A stretch of 64,000 bases of DNA, from NCBI GenBank assembly GCA_032622095.1, contig CP136063.1:268949426-269013425 (forward strand), in the 5' to 3' direction. The notes under the pieces were generated by a model. The model was not told where the DNA came from. It was given only the letters and a program-made list of their open reading frames with translations, and searched no databases. This DNA is from Siphonodentalium dalli. Lineage: Eukaryota; Mollusca; Scaphopoda; Gadilida; Siphonodentaliidae. Made by a program: the position numbers and the translations under genes. Shown in pieces: positions 29,000 through 42,858 of this stretch (positions are counted from its first letter, which is position 1; every line of letters starts with the position of its first letter).

Positions 29000-31900
29000 G
29001 CCACATAATCACAATTTCTACCCGCCTTACAGAAAACCCGGACCTGTTGACGGTCGGTTGACCACCCACGGATATCCTGGGGGGATGGCAAATAAGAAAT
29101 CGACCAATTTTGAAGGAAATTTCGTATAGTTTGAACATTTAGTGGCACAATCTGTCGCTATATGGCCACATAATCACCATTTCTTCCCGTCTTACAGAAA
29201 ATCCGGACCAGTTGACCGTCGGTTGACCACCCACGGATATCCTGGGGGATGGCAAATAAGAAATCGACCAATTTTGAAAGAAATTTCGTATAGTTTAAAC
29301 ATTTAGTGGCACAAGCTGTCGCTATATGGCCACATAATCACCATTTCTACCCGCCTTACAGAAAACGCGGCCCAGTTGACCGTCGGTTGACCACCCACGG
29401 ATATCCTGGGGGGATGGCAAATAAGAAATCGACAAATTTTGAAGGAAACTTCGTATAGTTTGAACATTTAGTGGCACAAGCTGTCGCTATATGGCCACAT
29501 AATCACAATTTCTACCCGCCTTACAGAAAACCCGGACCAGTTGACGGTCGGTTGACCACCCACGGATATCCTGGGGGGATGGCAAATAAGAAATCGACCA
29601 ATTTTGAAGGAAATTTCGTATAGTTTGAACATTTAGTGGCACAAGCTGTCGCTATATGGCCACATAATCACCATTTCTACCCGCCTTACAGAAAACCCGG
29701 ACCAGTTGACCGTCGGTTGACCACCCACGGATATCCTGGGGGGATGGCAAATAACAAATCGACAAATTTTGAAGGAAATTTCGTATATTTTGAATATTTA
29801 GTGGCACAAGCTGTCGCTATATGGCCACATAATCACCATTTCTACCCGCCTTACAGAAAACCCGGACCAGTTGACGGTCAGTTGACCACCCACGGATATC
29901 CTAAGGGATGGCAAATAAGAAATCGACAAATTTTGAAGGAAATTTCGTATAGTTTGAACATTTAGTGGCACAGACTGTCGCTATATGGCCACATAAACAC
30001 CATTTCTACCCGCCTTACATAAATCGCGGACCAGTTGACCGTCGGTTGATCACCCACGGATATCCTGGGGGGATGGCAAATAAGAAATCGACAAATTTTG
30101 AAGGAAATTTCGTATAGTTTGAACATTTAGTGGCACAACCTGTCGCTATATGGCCACATAATCACAATTTCTACCCGCCTTACAGAAAACCCGGACCAGT
30201 TGACGGTCGGTTGACCACCCACGGATATCCTGGGGGGATGGCAAATAAGAAATCGACCAATTTTGAACGAAAAATTTCGTATAGTTTGAACATTTAGTGG
30301 CACAAGCTGTCGCTATATGGCCACATAATCACCATTTCTACCCGCCTTACAGAAAATCCGGACCAGTTGACCGTCGGCTGACCACCCACGGATATCCTGG
30401 GGGGGATGGCAAATAAGAAATCGACCAATTTTGAAAGAAATTTCGTATAGTTTGAACATTTAGTGGCACAAGCTGTCGCTATACGGCCACATAATCACCA
30501 TTTCTACCCGCCTTACAGAAAACCCGGACCAGTTGACGGTCGGTTGACCACCCACGGATATCCTAAGGGATGGCAAATAAGAAATCGACAAATTTTGAAG
30601 GAAATTTCGTATAGTTTGAACATTTAGTGGCACAATCTGTCGCTATATGGCCACATAATCACCATTTCTACCCGCCTTACAGAAAACCCGGACCAGTTGA
30701 CCGTCGGTTGACCACCCACGGATATCCTGGGGGATGGCAAATAAGAAATCGACCAATTTTGAAGGAAATTTCGTATAGTTTGAACATTTAGTGGCACAAG
30801 CTGTCGCTATATGGCCACATAATCACCATTTCTACCCGCCTTACCAAAAAATCCGGACCAGTTGACCGTCGGTTGACCACCCACGGATATCTTGGGGGGA
30901 TGGCAAATAAGAAATCGACCAATTTTGAAGGAAATTCCTATAGTTTGAACATTTAGTGGCACAAGCTGTCGCTATATGGCCACATAATCACCATTTGTAC
31001 CCGCATTACAGAAAACCCGGACCAGTTGACCGTCGGTTGACCACCCACGGATATCCTGGGGGGATGGCAAATAAGAAATCGACCAATTTTGAAGGAAATT
31101 TCGTATAGTTTGAACATTTAGTGGCACAAGCTGTCGCTATATGGCCACATAATCACCATTTCTACCCGCCTTACAGAAAACCCGGACCAGTTGACCGTCG
31201 GTTGACCACCCACGGATATCCTGGTAGGATGGCAAATAAGAAATCGACAAATTTTGAAGGAAATTTCGTATAGTTTGAACATTTAGTGGCACAAGCTGTC
31301 GCTATATGGCCACATAATCACCATTTCTACCCGCCTTACAGAAAATCCGAACCAGTTGACGGTCGGTTGACCACCCACGGATATCCTGGGGGGATGGCAA
31401 ATAAGAAATCGACCAATTTTGAGGAAATTTCGTATAGTTTGAACATTTAGTGGCACAGACTGTCGCTATATGGCCACATAATCACCATTTCTACCCGCCT
31501 TACATAAATCGGGGACCAGTTGACCGTCGGTTGACCACCCACGGATATCCTGGGGGGGATGGCAAATAAGAAATCGACAAATTTTGAAGGAAATTTCGTA
31601 TAGTTTGAACATTTAGCGGCACAAGCTGTCGCTATATCGCCACATAATCACAATTTCTACCCGCCTTACAGAAAACCCGGACCAGTTGACGGTCGGTTGA
31701 CCACCCACGGATATCCTGGGGGGATGGCAAATAAGAAATCGACCAATTTTGAACGAAAAATTTCGTATAGTTTGAACATTTAGTGGCACAAGCTGTCGCT
31801 ATATGGCCACATAATCACCATTTCTACCCGCCTTACAGAAAATCCGGACCAGTTGACCGCCGGCTGACCACCCACGGATATCCTGGGGGGGATGGCAAAT

Positions 31901-34900
31901 AAGAAATCGACCAATTTTGAAAGAAATTTCGTATAGTTTGAACATTTAGTGGCACAAGCTGTCGGTATATGGCCACATAATCACCATTTCTACCCGCCTT
32001 ACAGAAAACCCGGACCAGTTGACCGTCGGTTGACCACCCATGGATATCCTGGGGGGATGGCAAATAAGAAATCGACAAATTTTGAAGTAAATTTCGTATA
32101 TTTTGAATATTTAGTGGCACAAGCTGTCGCTATATGGCCACATAATCACCATTTCTACCCGCCTTACAGAAAACCCGGACCAGTTGACCGTCGGTTGACC
32201 ACCCACGGATATCCTAAGGAATGGCAAATAAGAAATCGACAAATTTTGAAGGAAATTTCGTATAGTTTGAACATTTAGTGGCACAATCTGTCGCTATATG
32301 GCCACATAATCACCATTTCTACCCGCCTTACCGAAACCCGGACCAGTTGACCGTCGGTTGACCACCCACGGATATCCTGGGGGATGGCAAATAAGAAATC
32401 GACCAATTTTGAAGGAAATTTCGTATTGTTTGAACATTTAGTGGCACAAGCTGTCGCTATATGGCCACATAATCACCATTTCTACCCGCCTTACCGACAA
32501 ATCCGGACCAGATGACCGTCGGTTGACCACCCACGGATATCCTGGGGGGATGGCAAATAAGAAATCGACCAATTTTGAAGGAAATTCCTATAGTTTGAAC
32601 ATTTAGTGGCACAAGCTGTCGCTATATGGCCACATAATCACCATTTGTACCCGCATTACAGAAAACCCGGACCAGTTGACCGTCGGTTGACCACCCACGG
32701 AGAGCCTGGGGGGATGGCAAATAAGAAATCGACCAATATTGAAGGAAATTTCGTATAGTTTGAACATTTAGTGGCACGAGCTGTCGCTATATGGCCACAT
32801 AATCACCATTTCTACCCGCCTTACAGAAAACCCGGACCAGTTGACGTCGGTTGACCACCCACGGATATCCTGGGGGGATGGCAAATAAGAAATCGACAAA
32901 TTTTGAAGGAAATTTCGTATAGTTTTAACATTTAGTGGCACAAGCTGTCGCTATATGGCCACATAATCACCATTTCTACCCGCCTTACAGAAAATCCGGA
33001 CCAGTTGACGGTCGGTTGACCACCCACGGATATCCTGGGGGGATGGCAAATAAGAAATCGACCAATTTTGAAGGAAATTTCGTATAGTTTGAACATTTAG
33101 TGGCACAGGCTTTCGCTATATGGCCACATAATCACCATTTCTACCCGCCTTACATAAATCGCGGACCAGTTGACCGTCGGTTGACCACCCACGGATATCC
33201 TGGGGGGGGATGGCAAATAAGAAATCGACCAATTTTGAAGGAAATTTCGTATAGTTTGAACATTTAGTGGCACAAGCTGTCGCTATATGGCCACATAATC
33301 ACAATTTCTACCCGCCTTACAGAAAACCCGGACCAGTTGACGGTCGGTTCACCACCCACGGATATCCTGGGGGGATGGCAAATAAGAAATCGACCAATTT
33401 TGAAGGAAATTTCGTATAGTTTGAACATTTAGTGGCACAAGCTGTCGCTATATGGCCACATAATCACTATTTCTACCCGCCTTACAGAAAATCCGGACCA
33501 GTTGACCGTCGGCTGACCACCCACGGATATCCTGGGGGGATGGCAAATAAGAAATCGACCAATTTTGAAGGAAATTTCGTATTGTTTGAACATTTAGTGG
33601 CACAAGCTGTCGCTATATGGCCACATAATCACCATTTCTACCCGCCTTACCGACAAATCCGGACCAGTTGACCGTCGGTTGACCACCCACGGATATCCTG
33701 GGGGATGGCAAATAAGAAATCGACCAATTTTGAAGGAAATTCCTATAGTTTGAACATTTAGTGGCACAAGCTGTCGCTATATGGCCACATAATCACCATT
33801 TGTACCCGCATTACAGAAAACCCGGACCAGTTGACCGTCGGTTGACCACCCACGGATAGCCTGGGGGGATGGCAAATAAGAAATCGACCAATATTGAAGG
33901 AAATTTCGTATAGTTTGAACATTTAGTGGCACAAGCTGTCGCTATATGGCCACATAATCACCATTTCTACCCGCCTTACAGAAAACCCGGACCAGTTGAC
34001 CGTCGGTTGACCACCCACGGATATCCTGGGGGGATGGCAAATAAGAAATCGACAAATTTTGAAGGAAATTTCGTATAGTTTTAACATTTAGTGGCACAAT
34101 CTGTCGCTATATGGCCGCATAATCACAATTTCTACCCGCCTTACAGAAAACCCGGACCAGTTGACGGTCGGTTGACCACCCACGGATATCCTGGGGGGAT
34201 GGCAAATAAGGAATCGACCAATTTTGAAAGAAATTTCGTATAGTTTGAACATTTAGTGGCACAAGCTGTCGCTGTATGGCCACATAATCACCATTTCTAC
34301 CCGTCTTACAGAAAATCCGGACCAGTTGACCGTCGGTTGACCACCCACGGATATCCTGGGGGGGATGGCAAATAAGAAATCGACAAATTTTGAAGGAAAT
34401 TTCGTATAGTTTGAACATTTAGTGGCACAAGCTGTCGCTATATGGCCACATAATCACAATTTCTACCCGCCTTACATAAAACCCGGACCAGTTGACGGTC
34501 GGTTCACCACCCACGGATATCCTGGGGGGATGGCAAATAAGAAATCGACCAATTTTGAAGGAAATTTCGTATAGTTTGAACATTTAGTGGCACAAGCTGT
34601 CGCTATATGGCCACATAATCACTATTTCTACCCGCCTTACAGAAAATCCGGACCAGTTGACCGTCGGCTGACCACCCACGGATATCCTGGGGGGATGGCA
34701 AATAAGAAATCGACCAATTTTGAAGGAAATTTCGTATTGTTTGAACATTTAGTGGCACAAGCTGTCGCTATATGGCCACATAATCACCATTTCTACCCGT
34801 CTTACAGAAAATCCGGACCAGTTGACGGTCGGTTGACCACCCACGGATATCCTTGGGGGGGGGGGGGTGGCAAATAAGAAATCGACAAATTTTGAAGGAA

Positions 34901-36000
34901 ATTTCGTATAGTTTGAACATTTAGTGGCACAATCTGTCGCTATATGGCCACATAATCACCATTTCTACCCGCCTTACAGAAAACCCGGACCAGTTGACCG
35001 TCGGTTGACCACCCACGGATATCCTGGGGGGATGGCAAATAAGAAATCGACCAATTTTGAAAGAAATTTCGTATAGTTTGAACATTTAGTGGCACAAGCT
35101 GTCGCTATATGGCCACATAATCACCATTTCTACCCGTCTTACAGAAAATCCGGACCAGTTGACCGTCGGTTGACCACCCACGGATATCCTGGGGGATGGC
35201 AAATAAGAAATCGACCAATTTTGAAAGAAATTTCGTATAGTTTGAACATTTAGTGGCACAAGCTGTCGCTGTATGGCCACATAATCACCATTTCTACCCG
35301 TCTTACAGAAAATCCGGACCAGTTGACCGTCGGTTGACCACCCACGGATATCCTGGGGGGATGGCAAATAAGAAATCGACCAATTTTGAATGAAATTTCG
35401 TATAGTTTGAACATTTAGTGGCACAAGCTGTCGCTATATGGCCACATAATCACAATTTCTACCCGCCTTACAGAAAACGCGGACCAGTTGACCGTCGGTT
35501 GACCACCCACGGATATCCTGGGGGGATGGCAAATAAGAAATCGACAAATTTTGAAGGAAATTTCGTATAGTTTGAACATTTAGTGGCACAAGCTGTCGCT
35601 ATATGGCCACATAATCACAATTTCTACCCGCCTTACAGAAAACCCGGACCAGTTGACGGTCGGTTGGCCACCCACGGATATCCTGGGGGGATGGCAAATA
35701 AGAAATCGACCAATTTTGAAGGAAATTTCGTATAGTTTGAACATTTAGTGGCACAAGCTGTCGCTATGTGGCCGCATAATCACAATTTCTTCCCGCCTTA
35801 CAGAAAATCCGGACCAGTTGACCGTCGGTTGACCACCCACGGATATCCTGGGGGGATGGCAAATAAGAAATCGACCAATTTTGAAGGAAATTTCGTATAG
35901 TTTGAACATTTAGTGGCACAAGCTGTCGCTATATGGCCACATAATCACCATTTCTACCCGCCTTACAGAAAACCAGGACCAGTTGACCGTCGGATGACCA
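29000..36000 (+). repeat. Transitional, more diverged satellite domain
   Basis: New variants appear here that are absent to the left: TTACATAAATCGCGG (near 30,015, 31,502, 33,150), CCATTTGTACCCGCATT (near 30,990, 32,643, 33,797), TTTTGAATATTTAG (near 29,791, 32,106), a shortened unit reading AAATTCCTATAG, and a 2-bp-longer unit reading GAACGAAAAATTTCG (near 30,265 and 31,751). Repeats of 9-10 units can be traced (for example CAGACTGTCG at about 29,972 and 31,457), but they are less regular than on either side. Single-unit oddities are also denser here, such as AGAGCC for ATATCC near 32,700 and a one-base loss in GTTGACGTCGG near 32,845. Confidence 0.65.
34851..34868 (+). repeat. Expanded G-run (13 G) in a satellite unit
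   Basis: The run after ATCCTT reaches 13 consecutive Gs at 34,855-34,867, and the A that normally ends it is gone, so the usual ATGG reads GTGG. Most units have five or six Gs. Other expanded runs are about 12 G (near 14,059 and 18,189), 10 G (near 7,126 and 9,107) and 9 G (near 12,079). The long runs fall mostly in one monomer subtype (CCTTGGG), which suggests that losing the flanking C/T context makes that subtype prone to slippage; long-read homopolymer error is a real alternative. Confidence 0.75.
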
Positions 36001-36817
36001 GCCACGGATACCCTGGGGGGATGGCAAATAAGAAATCGACCAATTTTGAAGGAAATTTCGTATAGTTTGAACATTTAGTTGCACAATCTGTCGCTATATG
36101 GCCACATAATCACCATTTCTACCCGCCTTACAAAAAACCCGGACCAGTTGACCGTCGGTTGACCACCCACGGATATCCTAAGGGATGGCAAATAAGAAAT
36201 CGACAAATTTTGAAGGAAATTTCGTATAGTTTGAACATTTAGTGGCACAATCTGTCGCTATATGGCCACATAATCACCATTTCTACTCGCCTTACAGAAA
36301 ACCCGGACCAGTTGACCGTCGGTTGACCACCCACGGATATCCTGGGGGATGGCAAATAAGAAATCGACCAATTTTGAAGGAAATTTCGTATAGTTTGAAC
36401 ATTTAGTGGCACAAGCTGTCTCTATATGACCACATAATCACCATTTCTACCCGCCTTACCGCAAAATCCGGACCAGTTGACCGTCGGTTGACCACCCACG
36501 GATATCCTGGGGGGATGGCAAATAAGAAATCGACCAATTTTGAAGGAAATTCCTATAGTTTGAACATTTAGTGGCACAAGCTGTCGCTATATGGCCACAT
36601 AATCACCATTTCTACCCGCCTTACAGAAAACCCGGACCAGTTGGCGGTCGGTTGACCACCCACGGATATCCTGGGGGGATGGCAATTAAGAAATCGACCA
36701 ATTTTGAAGGAAATTTCGTATAGTTTGAACATTTAGTGGCACAGGCTGTCGCTATATGGCCACATAATCACCATTTCTAGCCGCCTTACCGAAAAATCCG
36801 GACCAGTTGACCGTCGG

Positions 36818-39800
36818 TTGACCACCCACGGATATCCTGGGGGGATGGCAAATAAGAAATCGACAAATTTTGAAGGAAATTTCGTATATTTTGAATATTT
36901 AGTGGCACAAGCTGTCGCTATATGGCCACATAATCACCATTTCTACCCGCCTTACAGAAAACCCGGACCAGTTGACCGTCGGTTGATCACCCACGGATAT
37001 CCTAAGAGATGGCAAATAAGAAATCGACAAATTTTGAAGGAAATTTCGTATAGTTTGAACATTTAGTGGCACAATCTGTCGCTATATGGCCACATAATCA
37101 CCATTTCTACCCGCCTTACAGAAAACCCGGACCAGTTGACCGCCGGTTGACCACCCACGGATATCCTGGGGGATGGCAAATAAGAAATCGACCAATTTTG
37201 AAGGAAATTTCGTATAGTTTGAACATTTAGTGGCACAAGCTGTCGCTATATGGCCACATAATCACCATTTCTACCCGCCTTACCGAAAAATCCGGACCAG
37301 TTGACCGTCGGTTGACCACCCACGGATATCCTGGGGGGATGGCAAATAAGAAATCGACCAATTTTGAAGGAAATTCCTATAGTTTGAACATTTAATGGCA
37401 CAAGCTGTCGCTATATGGCCACATAATCACCATTTCTACCCGCCTTACAGAAAACCCGGACCAGTTGACGGTCGGTTGACCACCCACGGATATCCTGGGG
37501 GATGGCAAATAAGAAATCGACAAATTTTGAAGGAAATTTCGTATAGTTTGAACATTTAGTGGCACAAGCTGTCGCTATATGGCCGCATAATCACAATTTC
37601 TACCCGCCTTACAGAAAACCCGGACCAGTTGACGGTCGGTTGACCACCCACGGATATCCTGGGGGGATGGCAAATAAGGAATCGACCAATTTTGAAGGAA
37701 ATTTCGTATAGTTTGAACATTTAGTGGCACAAGCTGTCGCTATATGGCCACATAATCACAATTTCTTCCCGACTTACAGAAAATCCGGACCAGTTGACCG
37801 TCGGCTGACCACCCACGGATATCCTGGGGGGATGGCAAATAAGAAATCGACCAATTTTGAAGGAAATTTCGTATTGTTTGAACATTTAGTGGCACAAGCT
37901 GTCGCTATATGGCCACATAATCACCATTTCTACCCGTCTTACAGAAAATCCGGACCAGTTGACCGTCGGTTGACCACCCACGGATATCCAGGGGGATGGC
38001 AAATAAGAAATCGACCAATTTTGAAAGAAATTTCGTATAGTTTGAACATTTAGTGGCACAAGCTGTCGCTATATGGCCACATAATCACCATTTCTACCCG
38101 TCTTACAGAAAATCCGGACCAGTTGACCGTCGGTTGACCACCCACGGATATCCTGGGGGGATGGCAAATAAGAAATCGACCAATTTTGAAAGAAATTTCG
38201 TATAGTTTGAACATTTAGTGGCACAAGCTGTCGCTATATGGCCACATAATCACCATTTCTACCCGCCTTACAGAAAATCCGGACCAGTTGACGGTCGGTT
38301 GACCACCCACGGATATCCTAAGGGATGGCAAATAAGAAATCGACAAATTTTGAAGGAAATTTCGTATAGTTTGAACATTTAGTGGCACAATCTGTCGCTA
38401 TATGGCCACAAAATCACCATTTCTACCCGCCTTACAGAAAACCCGGACCAGTTGACCGTCGGTTGACCACCCACGGATATCCTGGGGGATGGCAAATAAG
38501 AAATCGACCAATTTTGAAGGAAATTTCGTATAGTTTGAACATTTAGTGGCACAAGCTGTCGCTATATGGCCACATAATCACAATTTCTACCCGCCTTACA
38601 GAAAACCCGGACCAGTTGACGGTCGGTTCACCACCCACGGATATCCTGGGGGGATGGCAAATAAGAAATCGACCAATTTTGAAGGAAATTTCGTATAGTT
38701 TGAACATTTAGTGGCACAAGCTGTCGCTATATGGCCACATAATCACTATTTCTACCCGTCTTACAGAAAATCCGGACCAGTTGACCGTCGGTTGACCACC
38801 CACGGATATCCTGGGGGGATGGCAAATAAGAAATCGACCAATTTTGAAAGAAATTTCGTATAGTTTGAACATTTAGTGGCACAAGCTGTCGCTATATGGC
38901 CACATAATCACCATTTCTACCCGTCTTACAGAAAATCCGGACCAGTTGACCGTCGGTTGACCACCCACGGATATCCTGGGGGGATGGCAAATAAGAAATC
39001 GACCAATTTTGAAAGAAATTTCGTATAGTTTGAACATTTAGTGGCACAAGCTGTCGCTATATGGCCACATAATCACCATTTCTACCCGTCTTACAGAAAA
39101 TCCGGACCAGTTGACCGTCGGTTGACCACCCACGGATATCCTGGGGGGATGGCAAATAAGAAATCGACCAATTTTGAAAGAAATTTCGTATAGTTTGAAC
39201 ATTTAGTGGCACAAGCTGTCGCTATATGGCCACATAATCACAATTTCAACCCGCCTTACAGAAAACGCGGACCAGTTGACCGTCGGTTGACCACCCACGG
39301 ATATCCTGGGGGGATGGCAAATAAGAAATCGACAAATTTTGAAGGAAATTTCGTATATTTTGAATATTTAGTGGCACAAGCTGTCGCTATATGGCCACAT
39401 AATCACCATTTCTACCCGCCTTACAGAAAACCCGGACCAGTTGACCGTCGGTTGATCACCCACGGATATCCTAAGAGATGGCAAATAAGAAATCGACAAA
39501 TTTTGAAGGAAATTTCGTATAGTTTGAACATTTAGTGGCACAATCTGTCGCTATATGGCCACATAATCACCATTTCTACCCGCCTTACAGAAAACCCGGA
39601 CCAGTTGACCGCCGGTTGACCACCCACGGATATCCTGGGGGATGGCAAATAAGAAATCGACCAATTTTGAAGGAAATTTCGTATAGTTTGAACATTTAGT
39701 GGCACAAGCTGTCGCTATATGGCCACATAATCACCATTTCTACCCGCCTTACCGAAAAATCCGGACCAGTTGACCGTCGGTTGACCACCCACGGATATCC

Positions 39801-41780
39801 TGGGGGGATGGCAAATAAGAAATCGACCAATTTTGAAGGAAATTCCTATAGTTTGAACATTTAATGGCACAAGCTGTCGCTATATGGCCACATAATCACC
39901 ATTTCTACCCGCCTTACAGAAAACCCGGACCAGTTGACGGTCGGTTGACCACCCACGGATATCCTGGGGGATGGCAAATAAGAAATCGACAAATTTTGAA
40001 GGAAATTTCGTATAGTTTGAACATTTAGTGGCACAAGCTGTCGCTATATGGCCGCATAATCACAATTTCTACCCGCCTTACAGAAAACCCGGACCAGTTG
40101 ACGGTCGGTTGACCACCCACGGATATCCTGGGGGGATGGCAAATAAGGAATCGACCAATTTTGAAGGAAATTTCGTATAGTTTGAACATTTAGTGGCACA
40201 AGCTGTCGCTATATGGCCACATAATCACAATTTCTTCCCGACTTACAGAAAATCCGGACCAGTTGACCGTCGGCTGACCACCCACGGATATCCTGGGGGG
40301 ATGGCAAATAAGAAATCGACCAATTTTGAAGGAAATTTCGTATTGTTTGAACATTTAGTGGCACAAGCTGTCGCTATATGGCCACATAATCACCATTTCT
40401 ACCCGTCTTACAGAAAATCCGGACCAGTTGACCGTCGGTTGACCACCCACGGATATCCAGGGGGATGGCAAATAAGAAATCGACCAATTTTGAAAGAAAT
40501 TTCGTATAGTTTGAACATTTAGTGGCACAAGCTGTCGCTATATGGCCACATAATCACCATTTCTACCCGTCTTACAGAAAATCCGGACCAGTTGACCGTC
40601 GGTTGACCACCCACGGATATCCTGGGGGGATGGCAAATAAGAAATCGACCAATTTTGAAAGAAATTTCGTATAGTTTGAACATTTAGTGGCACAAGCTGT
40701 CGCTATATGGCCACATAATCACCATTTCTACCCGCCTTACAGAAAATCCGGACCAGTTGACGGTCGGTTGACCACCCACGGATATCCTAAGGGATGGCAA
40801 ATAAGAAATCGACAAATTTTGAAGGAAATTTCGTATAGTTTGAACATTTAGTGGCACAATCTGTCGCTATATGGCCACATAATCACCATTTCTACCCGCC
40901 TTACAGAAAACCCGGACCAGTTGACCGTCGGTTGACCACCCACGGATATCCTGGGGGATGGCAAATAAGAAATCGACCAATTTTGAAGGAAATTTCGTAT
41001 AGTTTGAACATTTAGTGGCACAAGCTGTCGCTATATGGCCACATAATCACAATTTCTACCCGCCTTACAGAAAACCCGGACCAGTTGACGGTCGGTTCAC
41101 CACCCACGGATATCCTGGGGGGATGGCAAATAAGAAATCGACCAATTTTGAAGGAAATTTCGTATAGTTTGAACATTTAGTGGCACAAGCTGTCGCTATA
41201 TGGCCACATAATCACTATTTCTACCCGTCTTACAGAAAATCCGGACCAGTTGACCGTCGGTTGACCACCCACGGATATCCTGGGGGGATGGCAAATAAGA
41301 AATCGACCAATTTTGAAAGAAATTTCGTATAGTTTGAACATTTAGTGGCACAAGCTGTCGCTATATGGCCACATAATCACCATTTCTACCCGTCTTACAG
41401 AAAATCCGGACCAGTTGACCGTCGGTTGACCACCCACGGATATCCTGGGGGGATGGCAAATAAGAAATCGACCAATTTTGAAAGAAATTTCGTATAGTTT
41501 GAACATTTAGTGGCACAAGCTGTCGCTATATGGCCACATAATCACCATTTCTACCCGTCTTACTGAAAATCCGGACCAGTTGACCGTCGGTTGACCACCC
41601 ACGGATATCCTGGGGGGATGGCAAATAAGAAATCGACCAATTTTGAAAGAAATTTCGTATAGTTTGAACATTTAGTGGCACAAGCTGTCGCTATATGGCC
41701 ACATAATCACAATTTCAACCCGCCTTACAGAAAACGCGGACCAGTTGACCGTCGGTTGACCACCCACGGATATCCTGGGG
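36818..41780 (+). repeat. Tandem 15-mer pair (2.47 kb step)
   Basis: At least five markers recur 2,468-2,470 bp apart: TTTTGAATATTTAG (36,893 and 39,363), GACCGCCGG (37,141 and 39,610), AACATTTAATGG (37,394 and 39,862), CCTAAGGGATGG (38,317 and 40,786) and GGTTCACC (38,628 and 41,096). The CACAATTTCAACCCGCC unit closes each copy (39,246 and 41,716) and appears again near 43,691, one 12-unit step later. The two copies are nearly identical over most of their length, which indicates a recent duplication. Confidence 0.8.
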
Positions 41781-42844
41781 GGATGGCAAATAAGAAATCG
41801 ACAAATTTTGAAGGAAATTTCGTATAGTTTGAACATTTAGTGGCACAAGCTGTCGCTATATGGCCACATAATCACAATTTCTACCCGCCTTACAGAAAAC
41901 CCGGACCAGTTGACGGTCGGTTGACCACCCACGGATATCCTGGGGGGATGGCAAATAAGAAATCGACCAATTTTGAAGGAAATTTCGTATAGTTTGAACA
42001 TTTAGTGGCACAAGCTGTCGCTATATGGCCACATAATCACAATTTCTTCCCGACTTACAGAAAACCCGGACCAGTTGACGGTCGGTTGACCACCCACGGA
42101 TATCCTGGGGGGATAGCAAATAAGAAATCGACAAATTTTGAAGGAAATTTCGTATAGTTTGAACATTTAGTGGCACAAGCTGTCGCTATATGGCCACATA
42201 ATCACAATTTCTTCCCGACTTACAGAAAATCCGGACCAGTTGACCGTCGGCTGACCACCCACGGATATCCTGGGGGGATGGCAAATAAGAAATCGACCAA
42301 TTTTGAAGGAAATTTCGTATTGTTTGAACATTTAGTGGCACAAGCTGTCGCTATATGGCCACATAATCACCATTTCTACCCGTCTTACAGAAAATCCGGA
42401 CCAGTTGACCGTCGGCTGACCACCCACGGATATCCAGGGGGATGGCAAATAAGAAATCGACCAATTTTGAAAGAAATTTCGTATAGTTTGAACATTTAGT
42501 GGCACAAGCTGTCGCTATATGGCCACATAATCACCATTTCTACCCGTCTTACAGAAAATCCGGACCAGTTGACCGTCGGTTGACCACCCACGGATATCCT
42601 GGGGGGATGGCAAATAAGAAATCGACCAATTTTGAAAGAAATTTCGTATAGTTTGAACATTTAGTGGCACAAGCTGTCGCTATATGGCCACATAATCACC
42701 ATTTCTACCCGCCTTACAGAAAATCCGGACCAGTTGACGGTCGGTTGACCACCCACGGATATCCTAAGGGATGGCAAATAAGAAATCGACAAATTTTGAA
42801 GGAAATTTCGTATAGTTTGAACATTTAGTGGCACAATCTGTCGC

Positions 42845-42858
42845 TATGTGGCCACATA
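42845..42858. repeat. Unit with a perfect 14-bp palindrome
   Basis: TATGTGGCCACATA is fully self-complementary. In the common unit the same place reads TATATGGCCACATA, with one mispair, and another family reads TATGTGGCCGCATA. Only this unit was seen to combine the two states into a perfect palindrome. Confidence 0.7.

Noticed and set aside
34855-34867. G-quadruplex from the 13-G run
   Set aside because: There is a single G-run per 165-bp unit, so the usual four nearby G-tracts are absent; a long homopolymer alone is weak evidence and may be read error.
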